From the NCBI GenBank assembly GCA_026713745.1, contig JAPONU010000349.1, positions 1 through 29,901 on the forward strand: 29,901 bases of DNA. Reading direction: 5' to 3'. This DNA is from a bacterium. GTDB lineage: Bacteria > Actinomycetota > Acidimicrobiia > Acidimicrobiales > CATQHL01. Under the pieces are notes generated by a model. It was not told the DNA's origin. It saw only the letters and a list, made by a program, of their open reading frames with translations, and did no database searches. Shown piece by piece: positions 1-6,842 of the stretch. The number at the start of each line of letters is the position of its first letter. Position 1 is the first letter of the stretch. Position numbers and translations under genes: made by a program.

Positions 1-276
1 ACCCGGACGCGGCTCATCGACGAGCCCGTCGAGGCGCCGCAAGGCGAACCGGCCCCGCCACTTCGACACCGTCGCCGCACAACACCCCAAACCCCCCGCA
101 ATGTCCTTGTTCGCCTCCCCGCCCGCGGCGCCCAACACAATCCGACAACGCAACGCCAACGCCTGCGACGACGACGGCCGCCGCGCCCAACGCTCCAAAC
201 ACTCCCGCTCAGCAGCGCTGAGCACAACTGTCACCGCACGCCGACCGCGCCGCCGCGGATCACTAACATCGGCCAT
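1..276 (-). CDS. IS630-family transposase, N-terminal part (truncated by window edge)
   Basis: From ATG at 276 the frame stays open to base 1, giving 92 residues with no stop. The start reads MADVSDPRRRGRRAVTVVLS. After it comes a helix-turn-helix region typical of IS630 transposases: CRIVLGAAGGEANKDIAGG (about residues 48-66), then ATVSKWRGRFALRRLDGLVDE and PRPG. In the family this pattern is the N-terminal HTH (HTH_29/HTH_32 type) that binds the element's terminal repeats. The DDE catalytic domain would lie beyond the window. Completeness cannot be judged. Alternative readings of the same stretch on either strand show no recognisable protein. Confidence 0.8.
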   Translation of the reverse strand, partial: MADVSDPRRRGRRAVTVVLSAAERECLERWARRPSSSQALALRCRIVLGAAGGEANKDIAGGLGCCAATVSKWRGRFALRRLDGLVDEPRPG

Positions 277-361
277 GACCGTCTCCGATCACCGCCCACT
301 CGCCGCCACCAGCATGACACACCCAACCCCCACACCAACGGACTAACGGCTCAGGACACTA
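1..361 (-). mobile_element. IS630-type insertion sequence, one end only
   Basis: This holds the 5' part of a transposase gene plus about 80 bp of leader; the rest lies outside the window. The likely outer end is the sequence GTGTCCTGAGCCGTTAG, read inward from position 359 on the minus strand. It directly abuts a TA dinucleotide at 360-361, the target that IS630/Tc1-mariner elements duplicate. The boundary is inferred, because the other inverted repeat is not visible. The TA is also part of the TAG stop codon of the neighbouring Rieske gene. Confidence 0.55.
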
Positions 362-682
362 GTCGCCCGCGTCGGGAACAAGTACCCACACCTCGCTGCC
401 CCGGACTTCGCAGGGATAGGTCGGCAGCGGCACGCTTGCGGGCGCGCACAGCACCTCGCCGCTTCGCACGTCGAAGATCGCCATGTGCCTCGGGCACTCG
501 ATCTCGCACCCCTCCAGCAGCCCGTCGATGAGGCTCTCGTCCTCGTGCGTGCACATCGCCCCGGTGGCGAAGAAACCCTCAGGGGTGTGGTGCACCGCGA
601 TCCTGTGCCCGCCGATCCGCACCTCGGCGGGCATCTCCAACTCGAAGTCCGACGCCGCGCCGGCCTCATGCCACGATTCCAT
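359..682 (-). CDS. Rieske-type [2Fe-2S] ferredoxin
   Basis: A 107-residue single-domain Rieske protein. The iron-sulfur ligands are the CTH motif (C44, H46) and the CPRH motif (C63, H66), the standard C-x-H ... C-x2-H signature. Small soluble proteins of this type pass electrons to Rieske non-haem oxygenases or related reductive partners; no oxygenase is visible here. I chose ATG at 682 because a GGAG lies a few bases upstream and the protein then has normal ferredoxin length. The frame is open back to 1003, but that extension is arginine/proline-rich and not Rieske-like. The TAG stop coincides with the TA target of the adjoining IS630 element, so the last few residues may have been altered by the insertion, although the C-terminal strand (EVRGSEVWVLVP) looks complete. 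Confidence 0.85.
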   Translation of the reverse strand: MESWHEAGAASDFELEMPAEVRIGGHRIAVHHTPEGFFATGAMCTHEDESLIDGLLEGCEIECPRHMAIFDVRSGEVLCAPASVPLPTYPCEVRGSEVWVLVPDAGD

Positions 683-702
683 GGGCTCCGAAGCTACCGG
701 AC

Positions 703-804
703 CTAGGAGACTTGGACGCAGCCGACGTCGAGGTAGCGGGCAACCTGGGCGACGTCGCCGGCGGCCGTCCAGGCACGCCACGACTCGGCCACGCCCGCCG
801 CGAA
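703..804 (-). pseudogene. C-terminal relic of an L-fucose/arabinose isomerase-like gene
   Basis: Read on the minus strand in one frame, this stretch gives FAAGVAESWRAW, TAAGDVAQVARY and LDVGCVQVS, then TAG. It closely matches the end of the intact isomerase-like protein encoded at 1892-3400 (GVAESWGAW ... VARHLGVGCVAVS). The relic lacks about 13-15 residues, including the NHHSSASPGH segment that carries the conserved histidines. Only the last ~33 codons survive, wedged between the serine hydrolase stop (822) and the Rieske start (682). It cannot encode an active enzyme. It most likely marks an old duplication or recombination. Confidence 0.75.
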
Positions 805-821
805 AGAAGCGAGGGAGCGGG

Positions 822-1887
822 CTATGAGACCGGGTCACCCGGAATCTCGCACCTGTGAAGGCGGTCTGCGGCGAGGTACTTGTAGACCCGGCAGGCCGCG
901 TAGCCCACCCACCGCACAGAGTGGTCGTAGTTGCGACCCCGATCGGCGACGGCGGCGATCGCGAACCATTCGCCCGAGGGCAGCGGGACACCTCCGGCGT
1001 CAATGATCAGGCGATGATCGTTCCGGCAGCAACCCGGCGGCAACCACCCCGCCTTGTGCGTCGCCTCGGCGGCGACCGCCGGCGGTAGCCGAGCCAGGAG
1101 GGCACCTCCGACGCCGACGGCGGATGCGGAGCCGCGGGGAGTGTCCCGCAACCAGGCGATGAGGGTCGCGGTTCGTTCCGGGTCGAGCAACTGATCGCCG
1201 TGGAGGCGGGCGTAGAAGCGTGCCATGTCGGCCGCCGTCGTGCGGTTGCCGCATCCGCCGCCGTCAAGAGCCGAGCGGGCGATCCGCCTCCTGCCGAAAC
1301 TCCAGCATGCCAGACGGGTGCTGGTCAGCCCGGCGGAGTCGCGAGTCCACTCGTCCACCGCGTCGATGCCGGCCAGGTCGATCATCTGGCCCGCGGCGTG
1401 GTTGTCCGAGTGGGCGAGGGTTGCGCGAACGAGCGGGGCGGCAGCGTCGATGCCGGCGAGTTGGATTGCGGCCGCGGTCCACAGAGCCTTCACAGCGCTC
1501 GCCGAGGTGTGTTGGCGGTTCTGGTTGACCCCGTGGAGGTCGCCGCCGGAGGTGATCACCGCGAGCGAGGTGCGGCCTGCGGGACTCCACGTGCCGGCTA
1601 TGCGGACGAGTTCGTAGAGCAGATCGTCCAGCGTTCCCCCGGTCCCGATCGGTGGCTCGGTATTCGTGGCCTGCGGGGGGGGGGTCGGTGACAGAGGCCG
1701 CGGCTCGGGGCACCGCGACCAGCAGGCACGCGGCGGCGAGCAGCAGCGCGGCCGCACAGCGTGCGGCGCGCCGATCGAACGGGGGGCTAGGCGCCTGCCG
1801 TCGGCCGCTCGCCGGAACTCTCGGTCGACATGCTTCTGGCCGGTGTCGAGGTAGCGGCCGGTTGTGCCTCGCGGGCTTTCGCATCAT
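822..1887 (-). CDS. Secreted class A beta-lactamase-like serine hydrolase, frame interrupted at a C10 tract
   Basis: The catalytic part (frame of 822-1757) has the three penicillin-recognising motifs: SAVK (S-x-x-K), SDN, and HKAG in the KTG position. It also has NRTTAADMARFYARL, which matches the conserved helix of the class A/Beta-lactamase2 fold. I see no ExxLN (Glu166) motif, so true beta-lactam hydrolysis is doubtful; it may be a peptidoglycan- or ester-active relative. The signal peptide (arginine-rich start, then CAAALLLAAACLLVAVP and a PRAAA|S cleavage-like site) lies in a different frame, starting at ATG 1887/1884. The two frames meet at ten consecutive C (minus strand) at 1675-1684. 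With nine C they fuse into one protein of about 355 residues. The start lies 4 bases after the upstream isomerase stop, suggesting translational coupling. Phase variation, real inactivation or a homopolymer read error are all possible. Confidence 0.7.
1675..1684. repeat. Homopolymer tract G10/C10
   Basis: Ten identical bases fall exactly between the signal-peptide frame and the catalytic frame of the serine hydrolase gene. A one-base loss restores a continuous reading frame. Such tracts are prone to slipped-strand mispairing and also to sequencing length errors. Confidence 0.85.
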
Positions 1888-1891
1888 TCCG

Positions 1892-3400
1892 TCAGGAGAC
1901 CGCGACGCAGCCGACGCCGAGGTGGCGGGCGACTGTGGCCACGTCTGCGGCGAGGTGGCCGGGGCTGGCGGAGCTGTGATGGTTCACGCCGGCGGTGGCC
2001 CAGGCCCCCCACGACTCGGCCACCCCGGCGTCGCCGGCGAAGCGGAACACGCCGCCCACGGTGGGGCTTTGGGGGAGTGAGCGCTCGGTGATGTGCCCTT
2101 CGGCCACGATGAAGCGGTAGCCGCTGGGCTCGTCGGAGTGGGGGGTGAAGCCGATCAGCGAGGCCGGCCCGGGCGGTAGCTCGAACCACATGCAGGCGCC
2201 GGTCAGCGGATCGTCGCCGTACCACGGGTTGGGTTGCAGCCGTGGCCGGCGGCCGGCGGGGCACCAGGCCAGGTCGTGCTCGCCGGAGTTGGCGATGGCC
2301 ACCTCGTCGGTGTCGAAGTCGATGACCTCCACCTCGTGGTAAAGGGCGGCGCCGCCGAGTCGCTTGCCGACGAGCATGGCGACCGCGGTGAGCACGTCGC
2401 CGGCGCAGGTCCACGGGATGCCCCGGGAGGTCTCCCGGCCCAACCCGTAGCAGGGCGTGACGCCCACCTCGGTGCCGAAGCGGAGTTCGGGAACGTGGCA
2501 GTTCATGGCTCCCGCCGCCACCTGCAGCTCGTTATCCAGCGCCTCCAGCGCCGCTGCGCCGGCCAGGGAGCGCCGCCCGGCGGTGTCCCAGGCGACGGCG
2601 ATCTCTGCGGTGGCCTCCGCCTCTCGTTGCAACTGGTCGATGCTCGCCCCGTCCACCGCGCTCCAGCGGCGGCGCAGGTCGGCGGGATCTACGGCAACCA
2701 GGTCGATGCCGGTGGCGCGCCGCAGCGCCTCGGGGTCGGTGTCCACACAGGCGTAGCCCGGCGGGGGTTGGCCGACCCGGGCGATCCGGGCTGTCCGCAG
2801 CGCACTCGCCGTCGCCGCCACACCCACGGCGCGGGCAAGCCGGACGTGGCAGGCCTCATCGTCAAGCGCGCCCACGACGATCTCATGGGGCCGTCCGGTG
2901 CGGGCCAGCATGTTGGTGAGCTGTGGCGTGCCCACGGCGGTCCCCGCCGACGTGATGTCCGAGGCGTCGAAGCCCGCCCGGATGTTGCGCGAGCGTTGCA
3001 CCGACCACACCACCACCGGCACGCCCTCGAAGCGGTCCAGGAACGCCATCCCGTGCGTGGGCGGCGCCGCCATGGTGATGACGATCACGATCACGTCGAG
3101 TTCGCCCGAGACGCCGCGCGCCACCACCGCCGCCGACTCCGGCGAGTCCAAGAGGGACACTGCGATGACCTCGAGCGACACGCTGCCAGCGCCCCCGACG
3201 GCTGCGTCGGGCTGTGGATTCCGATTCTCGCCGGAAAGCCGTGGGTCAACTGATGCGGTGGCGTCCCGGAGGGTCGCGACTGCATCAGCCAGCAGCGCCC
3301 GGCGGTCATCCCGGAGCGTCGACCCGCCTGCGCTTGCCTCCCAGAATGTCCAGTAGGGGGAAACGACAGCGGCGCGCGCCGGTGCTTCGGCGCTTGTCAT
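1892..3400 (-). CDS. L-fucose/L-arabinose isomerase-like protein
   Basis: A 502-residue protein of the FucI/AraA fold. C-terminal hallmarks are GFTPHSDEPSGYRFIVAEGHI and WATAGVNHHSSASPGH (H473-H474), which resemble the metal/sugar-binding histidine segment of arabinose and fucose isomerases. The middle has RETSRGIPWTCAGDVLTAVA, in the position of the catalytic acidic residues. Members interconvert aldoses and ketoses with a divalent metal; the substrate here is unknown. ATG 3400 begins MTSAEAPARAAVVSPYWTFWE. A stretch near residues 54-63 (RLSGENRNPQ) is encoded by a degenerate copy of the REP-like palindrome found elsewhere in the window. The gene leads a minus-strand group with the serine hydrolase and perhaps the Rieske gene. 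A relic of a second copy lies at 703-804. Confidence 0.75.
   Translation of the reverse strand: MTSAEAPARAAVVSPYWTFWEASAGGSTLRDDRRALLADAVATLRDATASVDPRLSGENRNPQPDAAVGGAGSVSLEVIAVSLLDSPESAAVVARGVSGELDVIVIVITMAAPPTHGMAFLDRFEGVPVVVWSVQRSRNIRAGFDASDITSAGTAVGTPQLTNMLARTGRPHEIVVGALDDEACHVRLARAVGVAATASALRTARIARVGQPPPGYACVDTDPEALRRATGIDLVAVDPADLRRRWSAVDGASIDQLQREAEATAEIAVAWDTAGRRSLAGAAALEALDNELQVAAGAMNCHVPELRFGTEVGVTPCYGLGRETSRGIPWTCAGDVLTAVAMLVGKRLGGAALYHEVEVIDFDTDEVAIANSGEHDLAWCPAGRRPRLQPNPWYGDDPLTGACMWFELPPGPASLIGFTPHSDEPSGYRFIVAEGHITERSLPQSPTVGGVFRFAGDAGVAESWGAWATAGVNHHSSASPGHLAADVATVARHLGVGCVAVS
3214..3239. repeat. Degenerate REP-like palindrome inside a coding region
   Basis: TGGATTCCGATTCTCGCCGG followed by AAAGCC keeps most positions of the intergenic palindrome seen at 3460-3485, 19155-19178 and 27160-27183. 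It is read in frame within the isomerase-like gene. Confidence 0.5.
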
Positions 3401-3459
3401 CGGCCGCCGGGGAGCGTGCTGCGCAATCCAGCGGAATTCGAGACCGGACCGCCGGACGG

Positions 3460-3485
3460 TGGATTCCGGCCTTCGCCGGAATGAC
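3460..3485. repeat. REP-like palindromic repeat
   Basis: Perfect 8-bp arms ATTCCGGC (3463-3470) and GCCGGAAT (3475-3482) around a 4-base loop. They are flanked by TGG and GAC, which are shared with the other copies. It lies in the 284-bp divergent intergenic region 3401-3684, which otherwise holds only promoter-like sequence for the flanking genes. Copies of this type are widespread intergenic repeats in GC-rich genomes. Confidence 0.75.
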
Positions 3486-3611
3486 AGATGCGGCGGTCTG
3501 TCGCACCACTCAACACGTGCCGAGGCTAGCTGTGCGCGGTTGCCCGAGGGCGCTTCGGTTCGGCACCGTTGGCGGCCCCGGTCGGTTTCGTCTGCTGGAG
3601 TGGTGGTTGGG

Positions 3612-3617
3612 TATAGT
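3612..3617 (+). promoter_or_regulatory. Possible -10 element (TATAGT) for the gene at 3685
   Basis: TATAGT followed by CGC lies 67 bp upstream of the start. No convincing -35 box is seen at 16-18 bp. A similar GGGATAGTCGC occurs at 25789-25799, upstream of the gene at 25825. Weak call. Confidence 0.25.
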
Positions 3618-3684
3618 CGCCGGGCACATTGTCGCCGGCCGGTGAGGTCGGGCGCGGGAGCAGGGAAGCTGAGGAGGCTGGCAG

Positions 3685-4812
3685 ATGGGAACGGGCGAGA
3701 AGACCAGGATCGAGTTCTCCGAGATCCTTGGACGGCGGACGCGCATCGGTTCGTGGGAGGACCAGACGATCGGCACCTACCGCAAGATCGCCGAGGCCAT
3801 CACCGACGGCGACTGGGACCACGCCGCAGACCTGGCCGACTACTTCGTGGACGAGGCGAATGTCTGCTTCACCCTGTACCGGCAGTGGATCAACGACCTG
3901 CGAGGCTTCCTCGCCGACGGCGGCATGGACGCCGACGAGCTGGCAGCGGTCGATGCCGACGTGCAGTCCAAGCTCACCACGCCCGAGGGCAAGACCTGGA
4001 ACGCCCACCGCCACTGGGACTCGTTCCGCGTCCACCAGCGCAACCTGCTGAAGCACATCTACCGCGCCGAGACCGACGAGGCGCTGGAGACCCTCGACGT
4101 CATGAAGGACGTGTGGCGCCAGACCCATGACCGCGACGTGGACCACACCTACGGGCTGATGTCGGCGATCCAGGACAACCACGGCGGGCAGGGCATCGCC
4201 GACATGTACGAGCGGGTCCTGCTGCCGCTGTTCTCCTGGCGCTACCAGAAGTTCGACATCGACTCCCACCCGTGGGACGAGGCGCTGGAGACCCTGCTGA
4301 CGGTGTCCTGTGAGGCCATGCGCGGCCACCTCGTGGGACCCGAGCGGACCGGCGACATGGAGATGATCGAGGAGGAGGATCGGTGGATCATCCGCTTCGA
4401 CCCCTGCGGCTCCGGCCAGCGGATCATCCGCGGCGACTGGGAGGAGGACACGCCGGCGCGCGTGGAGCCCCCCTACAACTGGGCCGTCTCGGAGGAGCCC
4501 GCCTCCTGGAACCACTACACCAAGGGCATCTGCCTCTACTGCGCGCACTGCATCGTGTTGAACGAGGAGATGCCGATGGATCGCTTCGGCTACCCCACCA
4601 GGGTCATCGACCCGCCGGTCTACCCGGACACGGACCGGGATCCCGAGGTGCGCCAGAAGTGCCAGTGGTCGATGTTCAAAGACCCCACGACGGTGCCGGA
4701 GGAGTACTACGAGCGCGTCGGGCGCAAGAAGCCGGACGTGTTCGGCTCGTCGCACTTCGACGCCGGCGCCCTGCCGGACGCCGGCGCCCTGGGCCTGCCC
4801 GGAATCGGCTGA
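3685..4812 (+). CDS. Conserved-looking protein of unknown function with CxxCxxC cluster
   Basis: A 375-residue soluble protein I do not recognise. It has no signal peptide or membrane segment. The first ~215 residues are helical-looking and acidic. Then come FDPCGSGQR (C241) and, after PPYNWAVSEEPASWNHYTKG, a cysteine cluster CLYCAHC (C283, C286, C289), followed by GYPTRVIDPPVYP and a late CQWSMFKDP segment. The cysteine spacing suggests a metal or iron-sulfur site; this is inference. ATG 3685 follows a strong GAGGAGG 8 bases upstream. The zinc alcohol dehydrogenase gene starts 10 bases after its stop and an esterase follows, so the three probably form one operon and may act on the same compound. 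The C-terminus ends in a Gly/Ala/Leu tail (ALPDAGALGLPGIG). Confidence 0.7.
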   Translation: MGTGEKTRIEFSEILGRRTRIGSWEDQTIGTYRKIAEAITDGDWDHAADLADYFVDEANVCFTLYRQWINDLRGFLADGGMDADELAAVDADVQSKLTTPEGKTWNAHRHWDSFRVHQRNLLKHIYRAETDEALETLDVMKDVWRQTHDRDVDHTYGLMSAIQDNHGGQGIADMYERVLLPLFSWRYQKFDIDSHPWDEALETLLTVSCEAMRGHLVGPERTGDMEMIEEEDRWIIRFDPCGSGQRIIRGDWEEDTPARVEPPYNWAVSEEPASWNHYTKGICLYCAHCIVLNEEMPMDRFGYPTRVIDPPVYPDTDRDPEVRQKCQWSMFKDPTTVPEEYYERVGRKKPDVFGSSHFDAGALPDAGALGLPGIG

Positions 4813-4822
4813 GGGCGGCGCC

Positions 4823-5854
4823 GTGCAGGCGGCGGTCCTGCGCCGCTACAACACGCCGCTGGAGATCGTCGAGCGGCCCGATCTGACGCCCCGTCCGGGG
4901 TGGATCCTGGTGGATGTGCGGGGCTGCGGCGTCTGCGGCAGCGACGTCTTCCTGCGAAAGGGCGGCTTCGGTTCGGTGCTGCCGATCGTGCCCGGCCACG
5001 AGGCCTCCGGCGTGGTGCGGGAGTTGGGCGAGGGCGTGGACCCATCGCTGGCGCCTCCGGGCACGCCTGTGGCGCTCTACTACATCGAGCACTGCGGGTC
5101 GTGCCGGATGTGCAGCGTCGGGCGGGTCAACATGTGCCTCAGCGTGCGCCGCATGGGCGTGGAGTACGACGGGGCGTTCGCCACCCAGGTGCTGGTGCCC
5201 GAGCGCAACGTGATCCCGGTGCTGCCCAGCGACGACCCCGCCGCGGTGGCGGTGCTCACCGACGCCGTGGCCACGCCCTACCACGGGCTGGTGCGCATCG
5301 CCAAGGTGCAGCCCGGCGAGACGGTGGTGATCTTCGGGGTGGGGGGCATCGGTTCGAACGCGGTGCAGCTGGCGGCTCACTTCGGCTGCCGGGTGATCGC
5401 GGTGAGTCGCTCGGACGCCAAGTTGGAGTTGGCGGAGCGGCTCGGGGCGCATCACGTGGTGCGCGGCGGTGACGATGCCCCGGAGCGGGTGCGGGCACTG
5501 TGCGGCCCCGGCGGCCCGGAAGTGGTGGTGCAGACGGTGGGGTCGGGCACCGTGGATCGTCAGGCCATCGACACCTCCGGCATCGGCTCGCGCGTGATCA
5601 TGATCGGGACGACCATCGAGGGCTTCACGCTGCGCGCCACCGACCTGGTCTGGCGTGAATCGAGTGTCTGGGGGTCCCGTGGCTTCACCCCCGACGACAT
5701 TCGCGACGTCCTGGAGTTGCACCGCTGCGGTGCGGTCACCACCGATCATCTGCTGATGCACAGGCGTCCGCTGGCAGAAGCCAACGAGGCTGTGGAGGAT
5801 CTCCAGTCCGGGAGGGTCCTCCGGTCGGTGCTGACGTTCGGCGAGGGCTGGTAG
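4823..5854 (+). CDS. Zinc-dependent medium-chain alcohol dehydrogenase
   Basis: A 343-residue MDR-superfamily NAD(P)-dependent dehydrogenase. Catalytic-zinc features are GVCGSD (C38) and GHE (58-60). Structural-zinc cysteines are C91, C94, C97 and C105 in HCGSCRMCSVGRVNMC. The Rossmann motif is GVGGIG (172-177). It should oxidise an alcohol or reduce an aldehyde/ketone; the substrate cannot be told. The start is GTG at 4823, with GAGGG just upstream overlapping the preceding gene's stop region. Length and motif order are normal for the family. Its position between an unknown CxxCxxC protein and an esterase suggests ester cleavage followed by alcohol oxidation. Confidence 0.9.
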   Translation: MQAAVLRRYNTPLEIVERPDLTPRPGWILVDVRGCGVCGSDVFLRKGGFGSVLPIVPGHEASGVVRELGEGVDPSLAPPGTPVALYYIEHCGSCRMCSVGRVNMCLSVRRMGVEYDGAFATQVLVPERNVIPVLPSDDPAAVAVLTDAVATPYHGLVRIAKVQPGETVVIFGVGGIGSNAVQLAAHFGCRVIAVSRSDAKLELAERLGAHHVVRGGDDAPERVRALCGPGGPEVVVQTVGSGTVDRQAIDTSGIGSRVIMIGTTIEGFTLRATDLVWRESSVWGSRGFTPDDIRDVLELHRCGAVTTDHLLMHRRPLAEANEAVEDLQSGRVLRSVLTFGEGW

Positions 5855-5900
5855 AGACGCCGCCGGGGGAGCCCGGAGGCCGGAAAAGGGAGGACGACAC

Positions 5901-6842
5901 ATGCCGCTTGACCCACAGGCCGTCACGGTCCTGAAAGCAATGGAAGAGGACGGCTTCGTCCTGTCGCCGGAGATGACCCCTACTGAGATGCGCGGGTACA
6001 CCATCCAGTCCCAGCAGGACAAGGGGCCCGCCGAGGTGGGCCGTGTCGCCGACCGGGTGATCCGGGGACCCGACGGCGGTGACCTGCCGCTGCGCATCTT
6101 CTGGCCGGACGGCGCCGGGGACGGCGACCGGCTGCCCGGCGTCGTGGTGTTCTTCCACGGCGGGGGTTGGGTGCTCGGCAGCATCGAGACGCACGAGCCG
6201 CAGGTGCGGGCCATGGTGAACCGCACCGGGCTGGTGTACGTCTCGGTGGAGTACCGGCTGGCACCCGAACATCCCTTCCCGGCGGGACCGGAGGACTGCT
6301 ACGCGGCGACGTGCTGGGTGGCGGCCAACGCCGCCGAACTGGGAGTGGATCCGACACGGCTCGCGGTGGCGGGTGACTCGGCCGGCGGCAACCTGGCGGC
6401 GGTGACGGCGATGATGGCGCGCGACCGCGGCGGTCCGTCGATCGCCTACCAGCTCCTCGTCTATCCCTGTTGTGACATGGACCCCGACGCCTGGTGGTCG
6501 ATGGCCGCCAACGCCGACGGGCCACTTCTCACACGGGCGATCATGGTGTGGTTCTACGACCACTACACCGGTGACGCCGACCGGACCCATCCCTACATGT
6601 CGCCCGTGCACGCCGCGAGTCATGCCGACCTGCCGCCGGGTTTGATAATCACCGCCGAGTACGACCCGCTGTGCGATGAGGCCGAGGCCTACGGAGCGAA
6701 ACTGGCGGCGGCCGGATGCGACGTGACCTGCTCGCGGTACGACGGCATGTTTCACGGCTTCTTCGGCTTCGACGAGCAGATGGACAGCGCCGAGCAGGCC
6801 CAGCAGGAAGCGGCGGCCGCGCTGAGGGCGGTACTCGGCTAA
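5901..6842 (+). CDS. Alpha/beta hydrolase, HSL-type esterase/lipase
   Basis: A 313-residue hormone-sensitive-lipase-family hydrolase. The oxyanion motif HGGGW is at 86-90 and the nucleophile motif GDSAGG at 158-163 (Ser160). The acid is probably Asp255 in EYDPLCDE, and the catalytic histidine is H285 in MFHGF. The length is typical and there is no signal peptide, so it is probably cytoplasmic. ATG 5901 has GGGAGG upstream. It lies 46 bp after the alcohol dehydrogenase in the same direction. Its TAA stop interlocks with the TAG stop of the convergent cyclotransferase gene (6839-6842). Likely substrates are short to medium acyl esters, by family. Confidence 0.9.
   Translation: MPLDPQAVTVLKAMEEDGFVLSPEMTPTEMRGYTIQSQQDKGPAEVGRVADRVIRGPDGGDLPLRIFWPDGAGDGDRLPGVVVFFHGGGWVLGSIETHEPQVRAMVNRTGLVYVSVEYRLAPEHPFPAGPEDCYAATCWVAANAAELGVDPTRLAVAGDSAGGNLAAVTAMMARDRGGPSIAYQLLVYPCCDMDPDAWWSMAANADGPLLTRAIMVWFYDHYTGDADRTHPYMSPVHAASHADLPPGLIITAEYDPLCDEAEAYGAKLAAAGCDVTCSRYDGMFHGFFGFDEQMDSAEQAQQEAAAALRAVLG

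Noticed and set aside
822..1757. True beta-lactamase resistance gene
   Set aside because: SxxK, SDN and KxG motifs are present, but no ExxLN Glu is seen, so antibiotic hydrolysis is not supported.
1264..1887. Independent 207-residue secreted protein
   Set aside because: Only the signal peptide part looks real; after the C10 tract the frame is Arg/Pro-rich nonsense, while the other frame continues a beta-lactamase-like fold.
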